From Endosaccharibacter trunci (GTDB lineage Bacteria > Pseudomonadota > Alphaproteobacteria > Acetobacterales > Acetobacteraceae): 64,000 nt of DNA. Positions 52,935 to 61,501 of this stretch are shown piece by piece (position 1 is the first letter of the stretch; the number at the start of each line of letters is the position of its first letter). The stretch is from positions 1 through 64,000 of the forward strand of contig JAMSKV010000001.1 in NCBI GenBank assembly GCA_024515975.1, given 5' to 3'. A program made the translations under genes and the position numbers. The notes below the pieces were generated by a model, which worked only from the letters and a program-made list of their open reading frames with translations, was not told the DNA's origin and made no database searches.

Positions 52935-52956
52935 TCCCTTCCGGAGTGCTTTCACG

Positions 52957-53187
52957 ATGCCGATGGCCGCAAGCGAGATCGAACGGCTGATCCGCGCCTC
53001 CCTGCCGGATGCCGAGGTGACGATCGAGGATCTCGCTGGCGACGGCGACCATTACGCCTGCACGGTGGTGAGCGAAGCGTTCCGCGGCCGCTCGCGCGTG
53101 CAGCAGCACCAACTCGTCTATGCCGCCTTGTCCGGCCATATGGGCGGCGCACTGCACGCGCTGGCGATCCAGACCAGCGCCCCCTGA
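52957..53187 (+). CDS. bolA: BolA/IbaG family protein
   Basis: 76 residues. BolA-like: MAASEIERLIRASLPDAEVTIEDL, then DHYACTVVSEAFRGRSRVQQHQLVYAAL with the conserved His in the HQ motif that helps bind a [2Fe-2S] cluster. It forms complexes with monothiol glutaredoxin (Grx4), here encoded next. In the close purL-bolA-grxD order of alphaproteobacteria it is probably the last part of the purine transcript. Confidence 0.92.
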   Translation: MPMAASEIERLIRASLPDAEVTIEDLAGDGDHYACTVVSEAFRGRSRVQQHQLVYAALSGHMGGALHALAIQTSAP

Positions 53188-53226
53188 TCCGGCCCCGCTT
53201 CCCGGCTTTGTTTGCAGGAGTTTCCG

Positions 53227-53559
53227 ATGTCCGAGACCGTGTTCCAGCGTATCCAGGCCGAGATCGACGCCAACCCGGTGATGCTCTTCATGAAGGGCAA
53301 CGCCATGTTCCCGCAATGCGGTTTCTCCGCGCGGGTGGTGCAGATCCTGTCGCACATGCAGGTGCCGTTCCAGACCGCCAACGTGCTGGAAGACCCCGAG
53401 CTGCGCGAGGGGATCAAGGCGTTCTCCAACTGGCCCACCATTCCGCAGCTCTATGTGAAGGGCGAGATGGTCGGCGGCTGTGATATCGTGACCGAAATGT
53501 ACCAGTCCGGCGAGCTCGAGACGCTGTTCGCCGAGAAGGGCATCAAGGCCGTCGCCTGA
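53227..53559 (+). CDS. grxD: monothiol glutaredoxin, Grx4 family
   Basis: 110 residues. CGFS active site at 31-34 ([13 protein letters not shown]), VMLFMKGN at the start and [21 protein letters not shown] after it, the whole monothiol glutaredoxin pattern. It binds and passes [2Fe-2S] clusters and pairs with BolA, encoded 39 bases upstream. The start MSETVFQRI is conserved. Confidence 0.95.
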   Translation: MSETVFQRIQAEIDANPVMLFMKGNAMFPQCGFSARVVQILSHMQVPFQTANVLEDPELREGIKAFSNWPTIPQLYVKGEMVGGCDIVTEMYQSGELETLFAEKGIKAVA

Positions 53560-53634
53560 ACGATCAAGGCTTTACCGCGCGGGCCTGAATCGCGTATCGA
53601 GTTTCCGTGATCGATTGAACCACGGAGCACGAAC

Positions 53635-53958
53635 GTGTCCTTCCGCGCTTTCGCCGCCAGGAGCCTGATTTTCTCCGTCCTGGCGGGAGGCGCGGCAACG
53701 CCGGCGCTGGCCCAGCACGTCGTGACCGACGACGAGGCCAGCAAGCTGACCCTGGACGCGCTCACCGCCACGCCGGCTCCGGTCGTGCGTCACGTGGTCT
53801 ATCACGCGCCCAGCCGTCATTCGGCGCATTATTCCCGCACGGCGCAGGCGCACGCGAGTTCGCATGCCGTTGTCCGTAACGTGGCCTACAAGCGTCTCGT
53901 GCATGTGTCTCCCGCCGGCAAGAGCGGCGACCATCACGGCAAGCGCCGTCGCGGCTAG
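53635..53958 (+). CDS. small secreted basic protein of unknown function
   Basis: 107 residues. A signal peptide (1-26, cut near ALA-QH) is followed by a His/Arg/Ser-rich mature part (YHAPSRHSAHYSRTAQAHAS) that ends in GDHHGKRRRG. Starts with GTG after GGAG at eight bases. Not recognised. Its His- and basic-residue-rich end recalls the tail of the carboxypeptidase at 40829. Possibly a periplasmic metal or anion binder, but this is a guess. Confidence 0.6.
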   Translation: MSFRAFAARSLIFSVLAGGAATPALAQHVVTDDEASKLTLDALTATPAPVVRHVVYHAPSRHSAHYSRTAQAHASSHAVVRNVAYKRLVHVSPAGKSGDHHGKRRRG

Positions 53959-53969
53959 GACTGTCTTCC

Positions 53970-53999
53970 GGCTTCCCTCCCTTCAGGAGAAGGGAAGCC
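53970..53999. terminator. hairpin between convergent genes
   Basis: GGCTTCCCT and AGGGAAGCC form 9-base arms around 12 bases, with an alternative inner stem TCCCTTC-AGGA-GAAGGGA. It sits between the secreted basic protein gene and the convergent DUF1501 gene and probably ends both transcripts. Confidence 0.6.
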
Positions 54000-54018
54000 T
54001 GTTCCTTCCGGCCCTTGA

Positions 54019-55221
54019 TCAGGCCCGGATCAATCTTCCCATCGGGCCGACGCCGCGGCTGCCGGGAAACACCGTTTCCAGTTGATCGGACCGCAGCCCG
54101 AGATGGGCGTGCAGCACGCCCTTGGCGAGTGCGCGGATATCCGTGGTCGGCGCGAGGTCGCGATTCTCGAACAGGGCCGTCTGCGCCAGGCCCGGCCAAA
54201 CGCCGCCGACGCGCCCGCCCGATACCGAACCGCCGAGCAGGAACGCCACTGTGGCGGTGCCGTGATCGGTGCCCCCGGTGCCGTTCACCCGCACGGTCCG
54301 CCCGAACTCCGTCATGACCAGCACGGCAGTGTCGCGCCAGGTGGGGCCGAGCCCCGTGCGCAGCGCCATCAGCCCGGCGTCGAGCTGACGCAGCGGGCCG
54401 TTCAGCCTCTGCTTCTGCCCGGCGTGAGTGTCCCAGCCGCCGATCTCCAGTGCGGCGATGCGCGGTCCGTCGGCGCTGGCGAGCAGATGGCCGGCGGCTT
54501 CCGCGAGCGCCGGGAAGCCGCCGCTCCCGCCCTTGCCCTTGGTCTCTCCGCCATCGCCGGACAGGGTTCCGGTGGCGAAACTCTTGGCCGCCAGACCGCG
54601 CGCGATCGCCGGCCCCGTCAGCTTGTCGTCCGCGTTGAGCGCGGCGATGCGGCTGTAGAGATCGGGCGACGGCGCCTGGCTCGCCTCGGGCGCATAGGCG
54701 CCGACCGGCGCTGGGCCGCGCAGGATCAGCGGTGTCGAGAGCCCGACCGAAAGCCCGTTGCCCTCCGGTTGTGACGGGTCGCGCGGCAGGGCGCCCACCA
54801 CGCGGTTCAGCCAGCCGCTGGTCAGCCGATGGTCGGCGCCGCTTTCCATGTAGTCCTGCGCCTCGAAATGCGAGCGGCTGCGATAGCCGCCGGCGACGGC
54901 GTGCACGGGCAGCATCTCGCCCGCGGCATACAGGGTGTGCAGGCCGGAAAGCGCCGGATGCAGGCCGAAGAACCCGCCGAGATCGAGCATCCCGTCCGGT
55001 TGACCGATCGCGGCCGGAAGCAGCGGCGCGCGCCACTTCGCCAGCGTCGCGTCGCCGTAGGGCACCACGGCGGACATGCCGTCCATCGCGCCGCGCAGCA
55101 TCACCACCACGAAGCGCCTGTCGCCGGGCGTCCGCACCGGATCGGCCAGGGCCAGGGAGGCGGAACCCAGGCTCCAGGCCGCACCGAGACCCAGAAGGGC
55201 CGCTCGTCGGGAAAGCATCAT
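54019..55221 (-). CDS. DUF1501 family protein
   Basis: 400 residues. A Tat signal starts it: SRRAALLGLGAAW followed by a hydrophobic stretch, cleavage near ALA. The mature part fits DUF1501, a sulfatase/phosphatase-like fold seen next to DUF1800: VVMLRGAMDGMSAVVPYGD, GGYRSRSHFEAQDYMESG, ALEIGGWDTHAGQ, VMTEFGRTVRVNGTGGTDHGTATVAF. Probably exported. Encoded in tandem with the DUF1800 gene (one base between). Confidence 0.88.
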   Translation of the reverse strand: MMLSRRAALLGLGAAWSLGSASLALADPVRTPGDRRFVVVMLRGAMDGMSAVVPYGDATLAKWRAPLLPAAIGQPDGMLDLGGFFGLHPALSGLHTLYAAGEMLPVHAVAGGYRSRSHFEAQDYMESGADHRLTSGWLNRVVGALPRDPSQPEGNGLSVGLSTPLILRGPAPVGAYAPEASQAPSPDLYSRIAALNADDKLTGPAIARGLAAKSFATGTLSGDGGETKGKGGSGGFPALAEAAGHLLASADGPRIAALEIGGWDTHAGQKQRLNGPLRQLDAGLMALRTGLGPTWRDTAVLVMTEFGRTVRVNGTGGTDHGTATVAFLLGGSVSGGRVGGVWPGLAQTALFENRDLAPTTDIRALAKGVLHAHLGLRSDQLETVFPGSRGVGPMGRLIRA

Positions 55222-55222
55222 C

Positions 55223-56527
55223 TCAGCGCCTCTGGAAACCGGGGGAGGACAGCAGCAGGGTGAGCGCGTCGCGCCGGTCTCCGGCGCCGCGCATGGCGTC
55301 GATCGTCCGTTGCCCCCGATCGGGGCCGAGCGCGATCCGGGCCAGTTGCGTCGGCTCCGCCTCCGGCGGGCGGGCCGCGACGCGATAGCTCCAGTCGATC
55401 CGCGCGATCATCGCTTCCGGCGCGCACCAGTCCGCGGCACGGTCCGACCAACCGTTCGGCAGCGGCGCGGTCCAGACCGGCTGGCCCAGCGCCGCCATCA
55501 TTCCGGCGAGCCGGCCGTGCCTGGACGGGTCCGGATCGTCGCCGAAGCCCACCAGACGCGCCGCGGCGATCACTAGGTCGAACGGCGTGCGCAGCTTGCT
55601 TCGCGGCACCCAGGCCTCGGGCGTGGAGATCAGCGCCAGCGAGACCGCGCGCAGATCGCCGCCCGTCGTCGCCAGCGCCTCGGTCAGATGCGCGATCGTG
55701 TCGGGAGACGGCGTGTCGGACACGAAATGGAGCGCCAGCTTGGTGGCGAGGTGGCGATAGGTGGCCGGGTGCGTGGCCAGCATGTCCAGCATCAGGATGC
55801 CGCCCGCCTCGCCGGCGGGAAACACGCGCCCCATCACGCGCTTGTCGCCCGGCTGGTGCGCGCGGTCGCGAAACACGAAGCCGGGATCGGCCGATTTGCG
55901 GTCCACCGACCAGCCGGTCAGGATCGAGGCATAGGCGGTCACGTCCGCCTGGCTGTAGCCGGCGGCCGGGCTGACCGTGTGCAGCTCCAGCGATTCGCGC
56001 GCGAGGTTCTCGTTCAGCCCGTGCTTGCCGCCCTGGCCGGCCGGACTGTCCGGACCGACCGAGCTGGCATTGTCCAGATAGAGCAGCATGGCCGGGTGAC
56101 GCATCACCGCGAGCAGCATGTCGCCGAACCGGCCGGTCACGTAGGGACGGATCGCCTCGCGCACGAAGGCGCCGGCGATCGGGCGGATGTCGCCACGGCG
56201 CGTGCTCACGGTGAAATGGTTCGCCCAGAACCAGACCAGACGCTCCCGGAACGGCGCCGTCGTGGAGACCAGCGCATTCAGCTGAGCGGAGGCGTCCGCG
56301 CGGTAGAGGGGCGCAACCAGGGACTCGCCCGGGGGCGGCTTCAGCTTGTGCTGTTCTTCCAGCAGGATCAGCCCGTCAGAGACGGAGGGCAGGGTCGTGG
56401 GAAACCGTGCCGGGTCGCCCGGTCCGAGCTGGGCGATCAGCCAGCTACGCGGATCCGCGGGCAGGGCGCCGTCGCCCGTTGGACCGAAACCGAACCGCGT
56501 CGCGGCATGGAGCGCATCGAATGCCAT
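55223..56527 (-). CDS. DUF1800 family protein
   Basis: 434 residues. DUF1800: AATRFGFGPTGDG at the start, then FRERLVWFWANHFTVS, NENLARESLELHTV and ILTGWSVD, which are the family's main motifs. No standard signal peptide is seen. DUF1800 and DUF1501 genes are very commonly adjacent, and the products are thought to act together at or outside the membrane, function unknown. The next gene downstream starts one base past its stop. Confidence 0.88.
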   Translation of the reverse strand: MAFDALHAATRFGFGPTGDGALPADPRSWLIAQLGPGDPARFPTTLPSVSDGLILLEEQHKLKPPPGESLVAPLYRADASAQLNALVSTTAPFRERLVWFWANHFTVSTRRGDIRPIAGAFVREAIRPYVTGRFGDMLLAVMRHPAMLLYLDNASSVGPDSPAGQGGKHGLNENLARESLELHTVSPAAGYSQADVTAYASILTGWSVDRKSADPGFVFRDRAHQPGDKRVMGRVFPAGEAGGILMLDMLATHPATYRHLATKLALHFVSDTPSPDTIAHLTEALATTGGDLRAVSLALISTPEAWVPRSKLRTPFDLVIAAARLVGFGDDPDPSRHGRLAGMMAALGQPVWTAPLPNGWSDRAADWCAPEAMIARIDWSYRVAARPPEAEPTQLARIALGPDRGQRTIDAMRGAGDRRDALTLLLSSPGFQRR

Positions 56528-56572
56528 GGGTTCTGTCTGCCAGTATTCGGCATTGCGGGCGGTATCGGCGCG

Positions 56573-57043
56573 TTACGAAAGCTGGCTGCCTTCGCCGAGG
56601 CGAAACGCATCGCGGATGCGGCGCACGGCGCCGTCCCGGTCCACCAGCATCATGTCGAAGCGGATCCCGTCGCGCATCCAGTCCGGGTGCGCGGCCAGCA
56701 GAAGGGCAGCGGCGCCTTCCAGCCGTCTTTGCTGCCGTTCGCTGAGGCAGTGGGCGGCATCGGCCAGGGTGGGGCGCGCTTTCACTTCCACGAAGGCGAG
56801 CAGGCCGCCGCTGCGCGCGACGAGGTCGATCTCTCCCGCCGGCGTGCGGGCTCGCTGGGCCAGGATTTCCCACCCATCGGCTCTGAGCGCCTCGGCCGCA
56901 CGCTGTTCGGCACTGATGCCGCGTGAGAAGTTGACCGCTCCGCGTTCCGTCCGGAGCGCGGGAAGGGGCGGGGAAAGCTGGACCGGACCGGATCGTTGGT
57001 CGATATGGCGGCACAACGAAGGCGCTGGCATCTCCCGCTCCAT
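56573..57043 (-). CDS. YraN family (UPF0102) endonuclease-like protein
   Basis: 156 residues. YraN/UPF0102: RGISAEQRAAEALRADGWEILAQRARTPAGEIDLVARSGG, then AFVEVKAR, giving the E-D-ExK layout of restriction-type nucleases. The family is probably a structure-specific nuclease. The first 40 residues are unconserved; a Met at 57031 is another candidate, but no good ribosome-binding site marks either start. Divergent from cls (53 bases). Confidence 0.87.
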   Translation of the reverse strand: MEREMPAPSLCRHIDQRSGPVQLSPPLPALRTERGAVNFSRGISAEQRAAEALRADGWEILAQRARTPAGEIDLVARSGGLLAFVEVKARPTLADAAHCLSERQQRRLEGAAALLLAAHPDWMRDGIRFDMMLVDRDGAVRRIRDAFRLGEGSQLS

Positions 57044-57096
57044 CGCGTTTCAAGGGTCGCCAGCATGCCAGCCAATTCTTTCCCTTTCGTGAACGC

Positions 57097-58524
57097 ATGA
57101 CCGGGTCGGAGTTCGACGACCTCGTCGGCGTGGTTCTGATCCCGTTCAGGATCGCCATCTCCGTTCTGGTGACGCTGCATGCGCTGCGCACCAAGCGGGA
57201 TGTCGGTTCGGCGATCGGGTGGATCGGCCTGTCCTGGCTGGTGCCGCTGACGGGCGGACTGCTCTACGTCATGTTCGGGGTGAACCGGGTGCGCCGTCTG
57301 GCCAGGCGCCTCGGCCGCAAGCGGCCCTGGTCCAGCCCGCGCAGCGTGTCGGTCGACCATCACGCCATGACCGGCTCCTACCGGATGCTATCCGAAGCGG
57401 TGCAACGCCTGTCCGGGCGTCCGCTGCTCGGCGGCAACCGCACGCGCGTGTTCCATGACGGCGACGCCGCCTATCCGGTGATGCTGGAAGCGATCGGGCT
57501 GTCGCGCTCGAGCGTGCTCCTGTGTTCCTACCTGTTCCACGACGACAGGATCGGCGCGCTGTTCGTGGATGCCTTGATCGCGGCGCACCGCCGCGGCGTC
57601 GCGGTCCGGGTGATGGTGGACGGGATCGGCAGCGGCTACCTGCGATGCCGGGCCGCCACCCGCCTGCGGGCGGCCGGGGTGCCGACCACCCGCTTCATGC
57701 ATTCTCTGCTGCCGTGGCGGATGCCGTTCATCAACCTGCGCACCCACAAGAAGATTCTCGTTGTGGACGGGCGGATCGGCTTCACCGGCGGCATGAACAT
57801 CGCGGTGGAGAACGTGCTGCGGTTCCGGCCGAAGCATCCCGTGTCCGATACCCATTTCGAACTGATCGGGCCGGTGGTGCATCAGTTGAGCGAGGCCTTC
57901 GCCAAGGACTGGTCGTTCAGCACCGGAACGGAGCTGGACGATCCGTTGTTCTTCCCCGAGCAGGAGCCTGGTCCCGAGGACGGTGCGCCGATGCGCGTCA
58001 TCACCTCCGGGCCCGACACGGATGTGGAGAAGATCGAGTTCGCGATGATGCAGGCGATCAACGCCGCCACGCGGACGGTCCGGATCATGACGCCCTATTT
58101 CCTGCCCGACGAGCGCCTGCTGACCGTGCTGGCGATGGCGGCGATGCGCGGCATCGAGATCGACGTGGTCATGCCGGAGCAGAGCAACCAGAAGCCGGTG
58201 GACTGGGCGCGCGTGCCGAACAACCAGCCTCTGTGGGATGCCGGCGTCCGCCTCTGGCTGGCCCGGCCGCCGTTCAACCATTCCAAGCTGCTGGTGATCG
58301 ACCGGCACTGGTCGCTGATCGGCTCGTCGAACCTGGACGTGCGAAGCCTGCGCCTGAATTTCGAGCTGAACGTCGAGATCTACGATGACGGTGTCGCGGG
58401 GCAGCTCGACGATTTCATCCGCAAGCACCAGCACATCCGCATCACCCACCATCATGCCGACAGCAGGCGCTTCTCGATCCGCCTGCGCGACTCCGCCGCG
58501 CGGCTGATGCTGCCTTATCTGTGA
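57097..58524 (+). CDS. cls: cardiolipin synthase
   Basis: 475 residues. Phospholipase-D-type cardiolipin synthase: two N-terminal transmembrane segments (about 10-65), then two HKD motifs, THKKILVVDGRIGFTGGMN and NHSKLLVIDRHWSLIGSSN. It makes cardiolipin from two phosphatidylglycerols in the inner membrane. The length fits ClsA-like enzymes. Tail-to-tail with the EEP phosphodiesterase gene (10-base overlap at 58515-58524). Confidence 0.93.
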   Translation: MTGSEFDDLVGVVLIPFRIAISVLVTLHALRTKRDVGSAIGWIGLSWLVPLTGGLLYVMFGVNRVRRLARRLGRKRPWSSPRSVSVDHHAMTGSYRMLSEAVQRLSGRPLLGGNRTRVFHDGDAAYPVMLEAIGLSRSSVLLCSYLFHDDRIGALFVDALIAAHRRGVAVRVMVDGIGSGYLRCRAATRLRAAGVPTTRFMHSLLPWRMPFINLRTHKKILVVDGRIGFTGGMNIAVENVLRFRPKHPVSDTHFELIGPVVHQLSEAFAKDWSFSTGTELDDPLFFPEQEPGPEDGAPMRVITSGPDTDVEKIEFAMMQAINAATRTVRIMTPYFLPDERLLTVLAMAAMRGIEIDVVMPEQSNQKPVDWARVPNNQPLWDAGVRLWLARPPFNHSKLLVIDRHWSLIGSSNLDVRSLRLNFELNVEIYDDGVAGQLDDFIRKHQHIRITHHHADSRRFSIRLRDSAARLMLPYL

Positions 58525-59219
58525 GCGCTGCGCTGATGCAGGCGCAGACGGACCCGGATCGGGTGGTGGTCGGAGGGCTGGTGCGGCAGGACGCGTGATT
58601 CCACGCAGTCGAGACCGCGCGCGAGGCAGCGATCCAGCCGGATCGGCACCATGTCCACCATGCGATGGGTGGGCGCGCGCGGACCCACATCCTTGAAGCC
58701 CGGCAGCATCGCCGGGCCCAGCAGGTTGAAATCGCCGAGCACCGCGCCGTTGGGCGGCAGGAAGGTGGAGATCAGCCGCAGCTGGCGCCGGTTGAGCATC
58801 TGCCCGTGCGACAGATGCACGTTGGCGACGCTGAACCCGTCCATCTCGATCACCTGGCAGACGCGGCGGAACATCGAGCCTGGCTGCAGCGCATGCACGC
58901 GCGGTTCGGAGCGGAACGGGGTCGGGCTCCAGCACGCGACCCCGTGAATGCGGCCGGGCAGGGGCGAACGGGCGTAGAAGCCGCCGATGCGTTCTGCGAG
59001 GCCGTCGATGGCGATCGTGGCTTCCTGCATCAGCAGCAGGTCGGGTTTCTCCGCGGCGACCAGCCTCGCCACGTCCTCCACCGAGGCGCCCACAGTGCGC
59101 AGCAGGTTCCAGCTCACGATGACGGTGGTCGGGATGGGGCCGGCGTGTTCGGCCGGGTGATGGAGAAGGGCGCCGGGGCGTCGGGTGGGGGCGAGGGCGC
59201 TCGTCTGTGACATCGGCAT
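58515..59219 (-). CDS. endonuclease/exonuclease/phosphatase (EEP) family protein
   Basis: 234 residues. Metal-dependent phosphodiesterase of the EEP superfamily: SWNLL near residue 36, LMQEATI with the metal-binding Glu, ANVHLSHGQM, GDFNLLGP and SDHHPIRV near the C-terminus. No signal peptide. It could act on lipid or nucleic acid phosphodiesters; next to cls a phospholipid role is possible, but the convergent arrangement is weak evidence. Confidence 0.85.
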   Translation of the reverse strand: MPMSQTSALAPTRRPGALLHHPAEHAGPIPTTVIVSWNLLRTVGASVEDVARLVAAEKPDLLLMQEATIAIDGLAERIGGFYARSPLPGRIHGVACWSPTPFRSEPRVHALQPGSMFRRVCQVIEMDGFSVANVHLSHGQMLNRRQLRLISTFLPPNGAVLGDFNLLGPAMLPGFKDVGPRAPTHRMVDMVPIRLDRCLARGLDCVESRVLPHQPSDHHPIRVRLRLHQRSAHR

Positions 59220-59253
59220 CTCAAGCGTTCCACGCGCGGCTTCGTTGCACCGT

Positions 59254-60321
59254 TCAGATTTCGCCGAGCGGCGCTTCGGGATCGGGACGCGCGAACTCGC
59301 CGGTCCCGGCCGCGAATTCGACCGTGAGCATGTAGCCCAGCCCCAGCAGCACCGGGCCTAGGAAGATGCCGAGTCCGCCGAAGGCAAGGATGCCGCCGAG
59401 CACGCCGAGAACGGTCAGCAGATAGGGAAGCTGCGCGCCGCGCGCGATGAACATCGGGCGGATGACGTGGTCCGCGCCGGAGATCGCCACCACGCCGAAC
59501 ACGGCCAGGAAGATGCCCCGGCCGAGATGATGCGACAGCGCGAGCCAGATCGCGGCGGGAACCCAGACCAGAGGGGCGCCGATCGGCAGAACGGCGACGA
59601 AGGCGGCGATGCCCCCGAACAGCACCGGGCTGGGCACGCCGGCGATCGCGAGGCCGATGCCGGTGAGGATGCCCTGAACGATGGCGGTTCCGAGAATGCC
59701 GTAGACGGTGCCGCGCACCGTGCCGCCGACCACCGCCAGCAGGCGCGGCGCCGCCGGCCCGGCGATCCGGCCGATCACGGCGGTGACGGTGGCGCCCAGA
59801 GCATCGCCGCTGATCCAGAAGAAGAAACCGATGAACAGCGCGATCACCAGTTGCAGCAGGCCGCCCGCGATCTGCACCAGCACCGCCAGGATGCGCCGGG
59901 CGATGGTGCCCAGGTAAGGCTGCATGGTCGCGCCGATCTGGTTCAGGTCCGCCGACCAGCGCTGCAGCGTCTCGTCGAGCTGGTGGCCGAACGCGGGCAG
60001 GTGTGCGATCCATCCCGGCGGCCTGGGCAACCCCTTGGCGGTGAGGTGCAGCAGGCCGGACACGACCATCGGCGCGTCCTCGACGCCGGCCGAGGCGAGC
60101 AGTCCGATCGGCAGCACGACCAGAAGGGCGATCAGCACCATCATCAGGATGGCGGCGATGAAGCGATTGGTGCTGGCGCGCAGCCGGGTGAAGATCGGCC
60201 AGGTCGTGAACACCAGGATCGCCGCCAGCAGCAGGGCGGAGAAAAACGGATACAGCACGACGATGCAGCCGGCTGCGACCCCGCCCAGCAGCAGCCCCAT
60301 CATGATCCGCTCGGCCATCAT
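59254..60321 (-). CDS. AI-2E family transporter (permease)
   Basis: 355 residues with about eight hydrophobic segments. AI-2E (YdiK/TqsA-like) family: FSALLLAAILVFTTWP at the start, LPIGLLASAGV, the central IGFFFWISGDA, and the C-terminal repeat with PIGAPLVWVPAAIWL and LGGILAFGGLGIFLGPVLLGLGY. Some members export autoinducer-2 or are Na+/H+ antiporters. Start with GGGAG eight bases upstream. Divergent from the XRE gene. Confidence 0.9.
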   Translation of the reverse strand: MMAERIMMGLLLGGVAAGCIVVLYPFFSALLLAAILVFTTWPIFTRLRASTNRFIAAILMMVLIALLVVLPIGLLASAGVEDAPMVVSGLLHLTAKGLPRPPGWIAHLPAFGHQLDETLQRWSADLNQIGATMQPYLGTIARRILAVLVQIAGGLLQLVIALFIGFFFWISGDALGATVTAVIGRIAGPAAPRLLAVVGGTVRGTVYGILGTAIVQGILTGIGLAIAGVPSPVLFGGIAAFVAVLPIGAPLVWVPAAIWLALSHHLGRGIFLAVFGVVAISGADHVIRPMFIARGAQLPYLLTVLGVLGGILAFGGLGIFLGPVLLGLGYMLTVEFAAGTGEFARPDPEAPLGEI

Positions 60322-60420
60322 CTCCGCTTCTCCCGGCCGGCATCGCACCGGCCGGCGCGCGCAGGTTCTCATGCCGGGCCATCCAGCGACAGCCGTCAGC
60401 GTTCGATTCCTGGCAGTGAT

Positions 60421-60514
60421 AGTATACTGTGAACTGCTCTTCGGTAACGTAAACTCGTTTCTGAGACGACTTGCGGAAGGCATGAGATACGTCTACCTAA
60501 TAATCGTTATAACG
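60421..60514 (+). promoter_or_regulatory. AT-rich control region ahead of the XRE gene
   Basis: The 214-base gap between the AI-2E and XRE genes is visibly less GC-rich than its surroundings. It contains AGTATACT (60421-60428, includes TATACT as a possible -10) and the palindrome CGTTATAACG (60505-60514), 21 bases before the XRE start, which could be an operator. No good -35 is seen. Confidence 0.4.
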
Positions 60515-60535
60515 TCGTCATTTGGTGTCTCAGCC

Positions 60536-61450
60536 ATGCCAACACGCACGCTCGGTGACGGGCCCAGCCTGATGCGTCTCAACGAGATCGGGCAGCAGCT
60601 GCGCGCCTATCGGCTCGAAACCGGCATGCGTGCGGACGAGATTGCGGCCAAACTCGGCGTGTCGCGTGCGGCCCTTTATCGTTACGAGAAGGGAGAGGTC
60701 ATCAAGCTCGATACCGTCCAGCGATTGGGCGATCTGCTGAACATCTCCCCCCTCTCTCTTCTGGGCGTCGGCGTCGAGTATTACACCCGGACGATCGGTT
60801 TTTTTGAGCGTCTGCGTCAGATCGAAGAAAACGCGGATCAGATCCTGCAGCTCGGGCCGTCCTTCTGCCAGCTCGTCGCGTCCGATGCTTTTGACAGCGT
60901 ACGGACCGATGCGATGCTGGAACTGGTCGAGCAGGATCGTGACCCGAAAGCCGCGCGGGCCTTGTGCGACCAGGTGCTGGAGATCCAGGCGGCGCGGCGC
61001 CGGTCCTACCGCGAGCGCCGTCCGGGAATCGTCGCCATCCTGCCGGAGCAGGGCATCCGGCATCTGCTCGAAAACGGCGTCTGCCCGGCCTTGCCACTGC
61101 GTCCCGAAACGCGCGCTCGTTGTCGCGAGGTCGCGCGGATCGAGATCGAGGCGGTGGCGGAGGTTCTGGAAACCGAGCCGATGGGGCTGCAATTCAGCCT
61201 GATGCCGGGCGTCTCGGTGCCGCCCGGCTGTTTCGTGATGCGCCAGCGCGATCGTGCCTCTCTCGCGATCAACCCGTTTAACTCCGACGTGCATTTCGAC
61301 GAACCGGGCGGCGTCGCCATGGTGACCAGCGCGCCGGAAGCGGTGACGGTGCATCAGAAAATGGCCGAAACGAGCTGGCGCGAGTCGTTGAAGGGCGCCG
61401 CGGCCGCCCGGAAGCTGCGCGACCTGCTTGCGGAGCATGCCGCCGGGTGA
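60536..61450 (+). CDS. XRE-family transcriptional regulator with a large C-terminal domain
   Basis: 304 residues. N-terminal HTH (about 15-70): LNEIGQQLRAYRLETGMRADEIAAKLGVSRAALYRYEKGEV, followed by a 220-residue C-terminal domain, mostly helical, of no recognised family (FFERLRQIEENADQILQL, PGCFVMRQRDRASLAINPFNSDVHFD). The ATG 60536 gives the family-like start; ATG 60482 would add 18 residues. It is 51 bases ahead of sseA-metC and may regulate them. Confidence 0.82.
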   Translation: MPTRTLGDGPSLMRLNEIGQQLRAYRLETGMRADEIAAKLGVSRAALYRYEKGEVIKLDTVQRLGDLLNISPLSLLGVGVEYYTRTIGFFERLRQIEENADQILQLGPSFCQLVASDAFDSVRTDAMLELVEQDRDPKAARALCDQVLEIQAARRRSYRERRPGIVAILPEQGIRHLLENGVCPALPLRPETRARCREVARIEIEAVAEVLETEPMGLQFSLMPGVSVPPGCFVMRQRDRASLAINPFNSDVHFDEPGGVAMVTSAPEAVTVHQKMAETSWRESLKGAAAARKLRDLLAEHAAG

Positions 61451-61501
61451 AATAGGATGACCGCTTGCGTCCGGGCGGCGACCGGATGGCGGGGAGGTCG
61501 A

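Noticed and set aside
60391-60425. tRNA T-loop-like sequence GTTCGATTCC
   Set aside because: The flanking bases do not pair as a T stem and no acceptor, D or anticodon arms are present.
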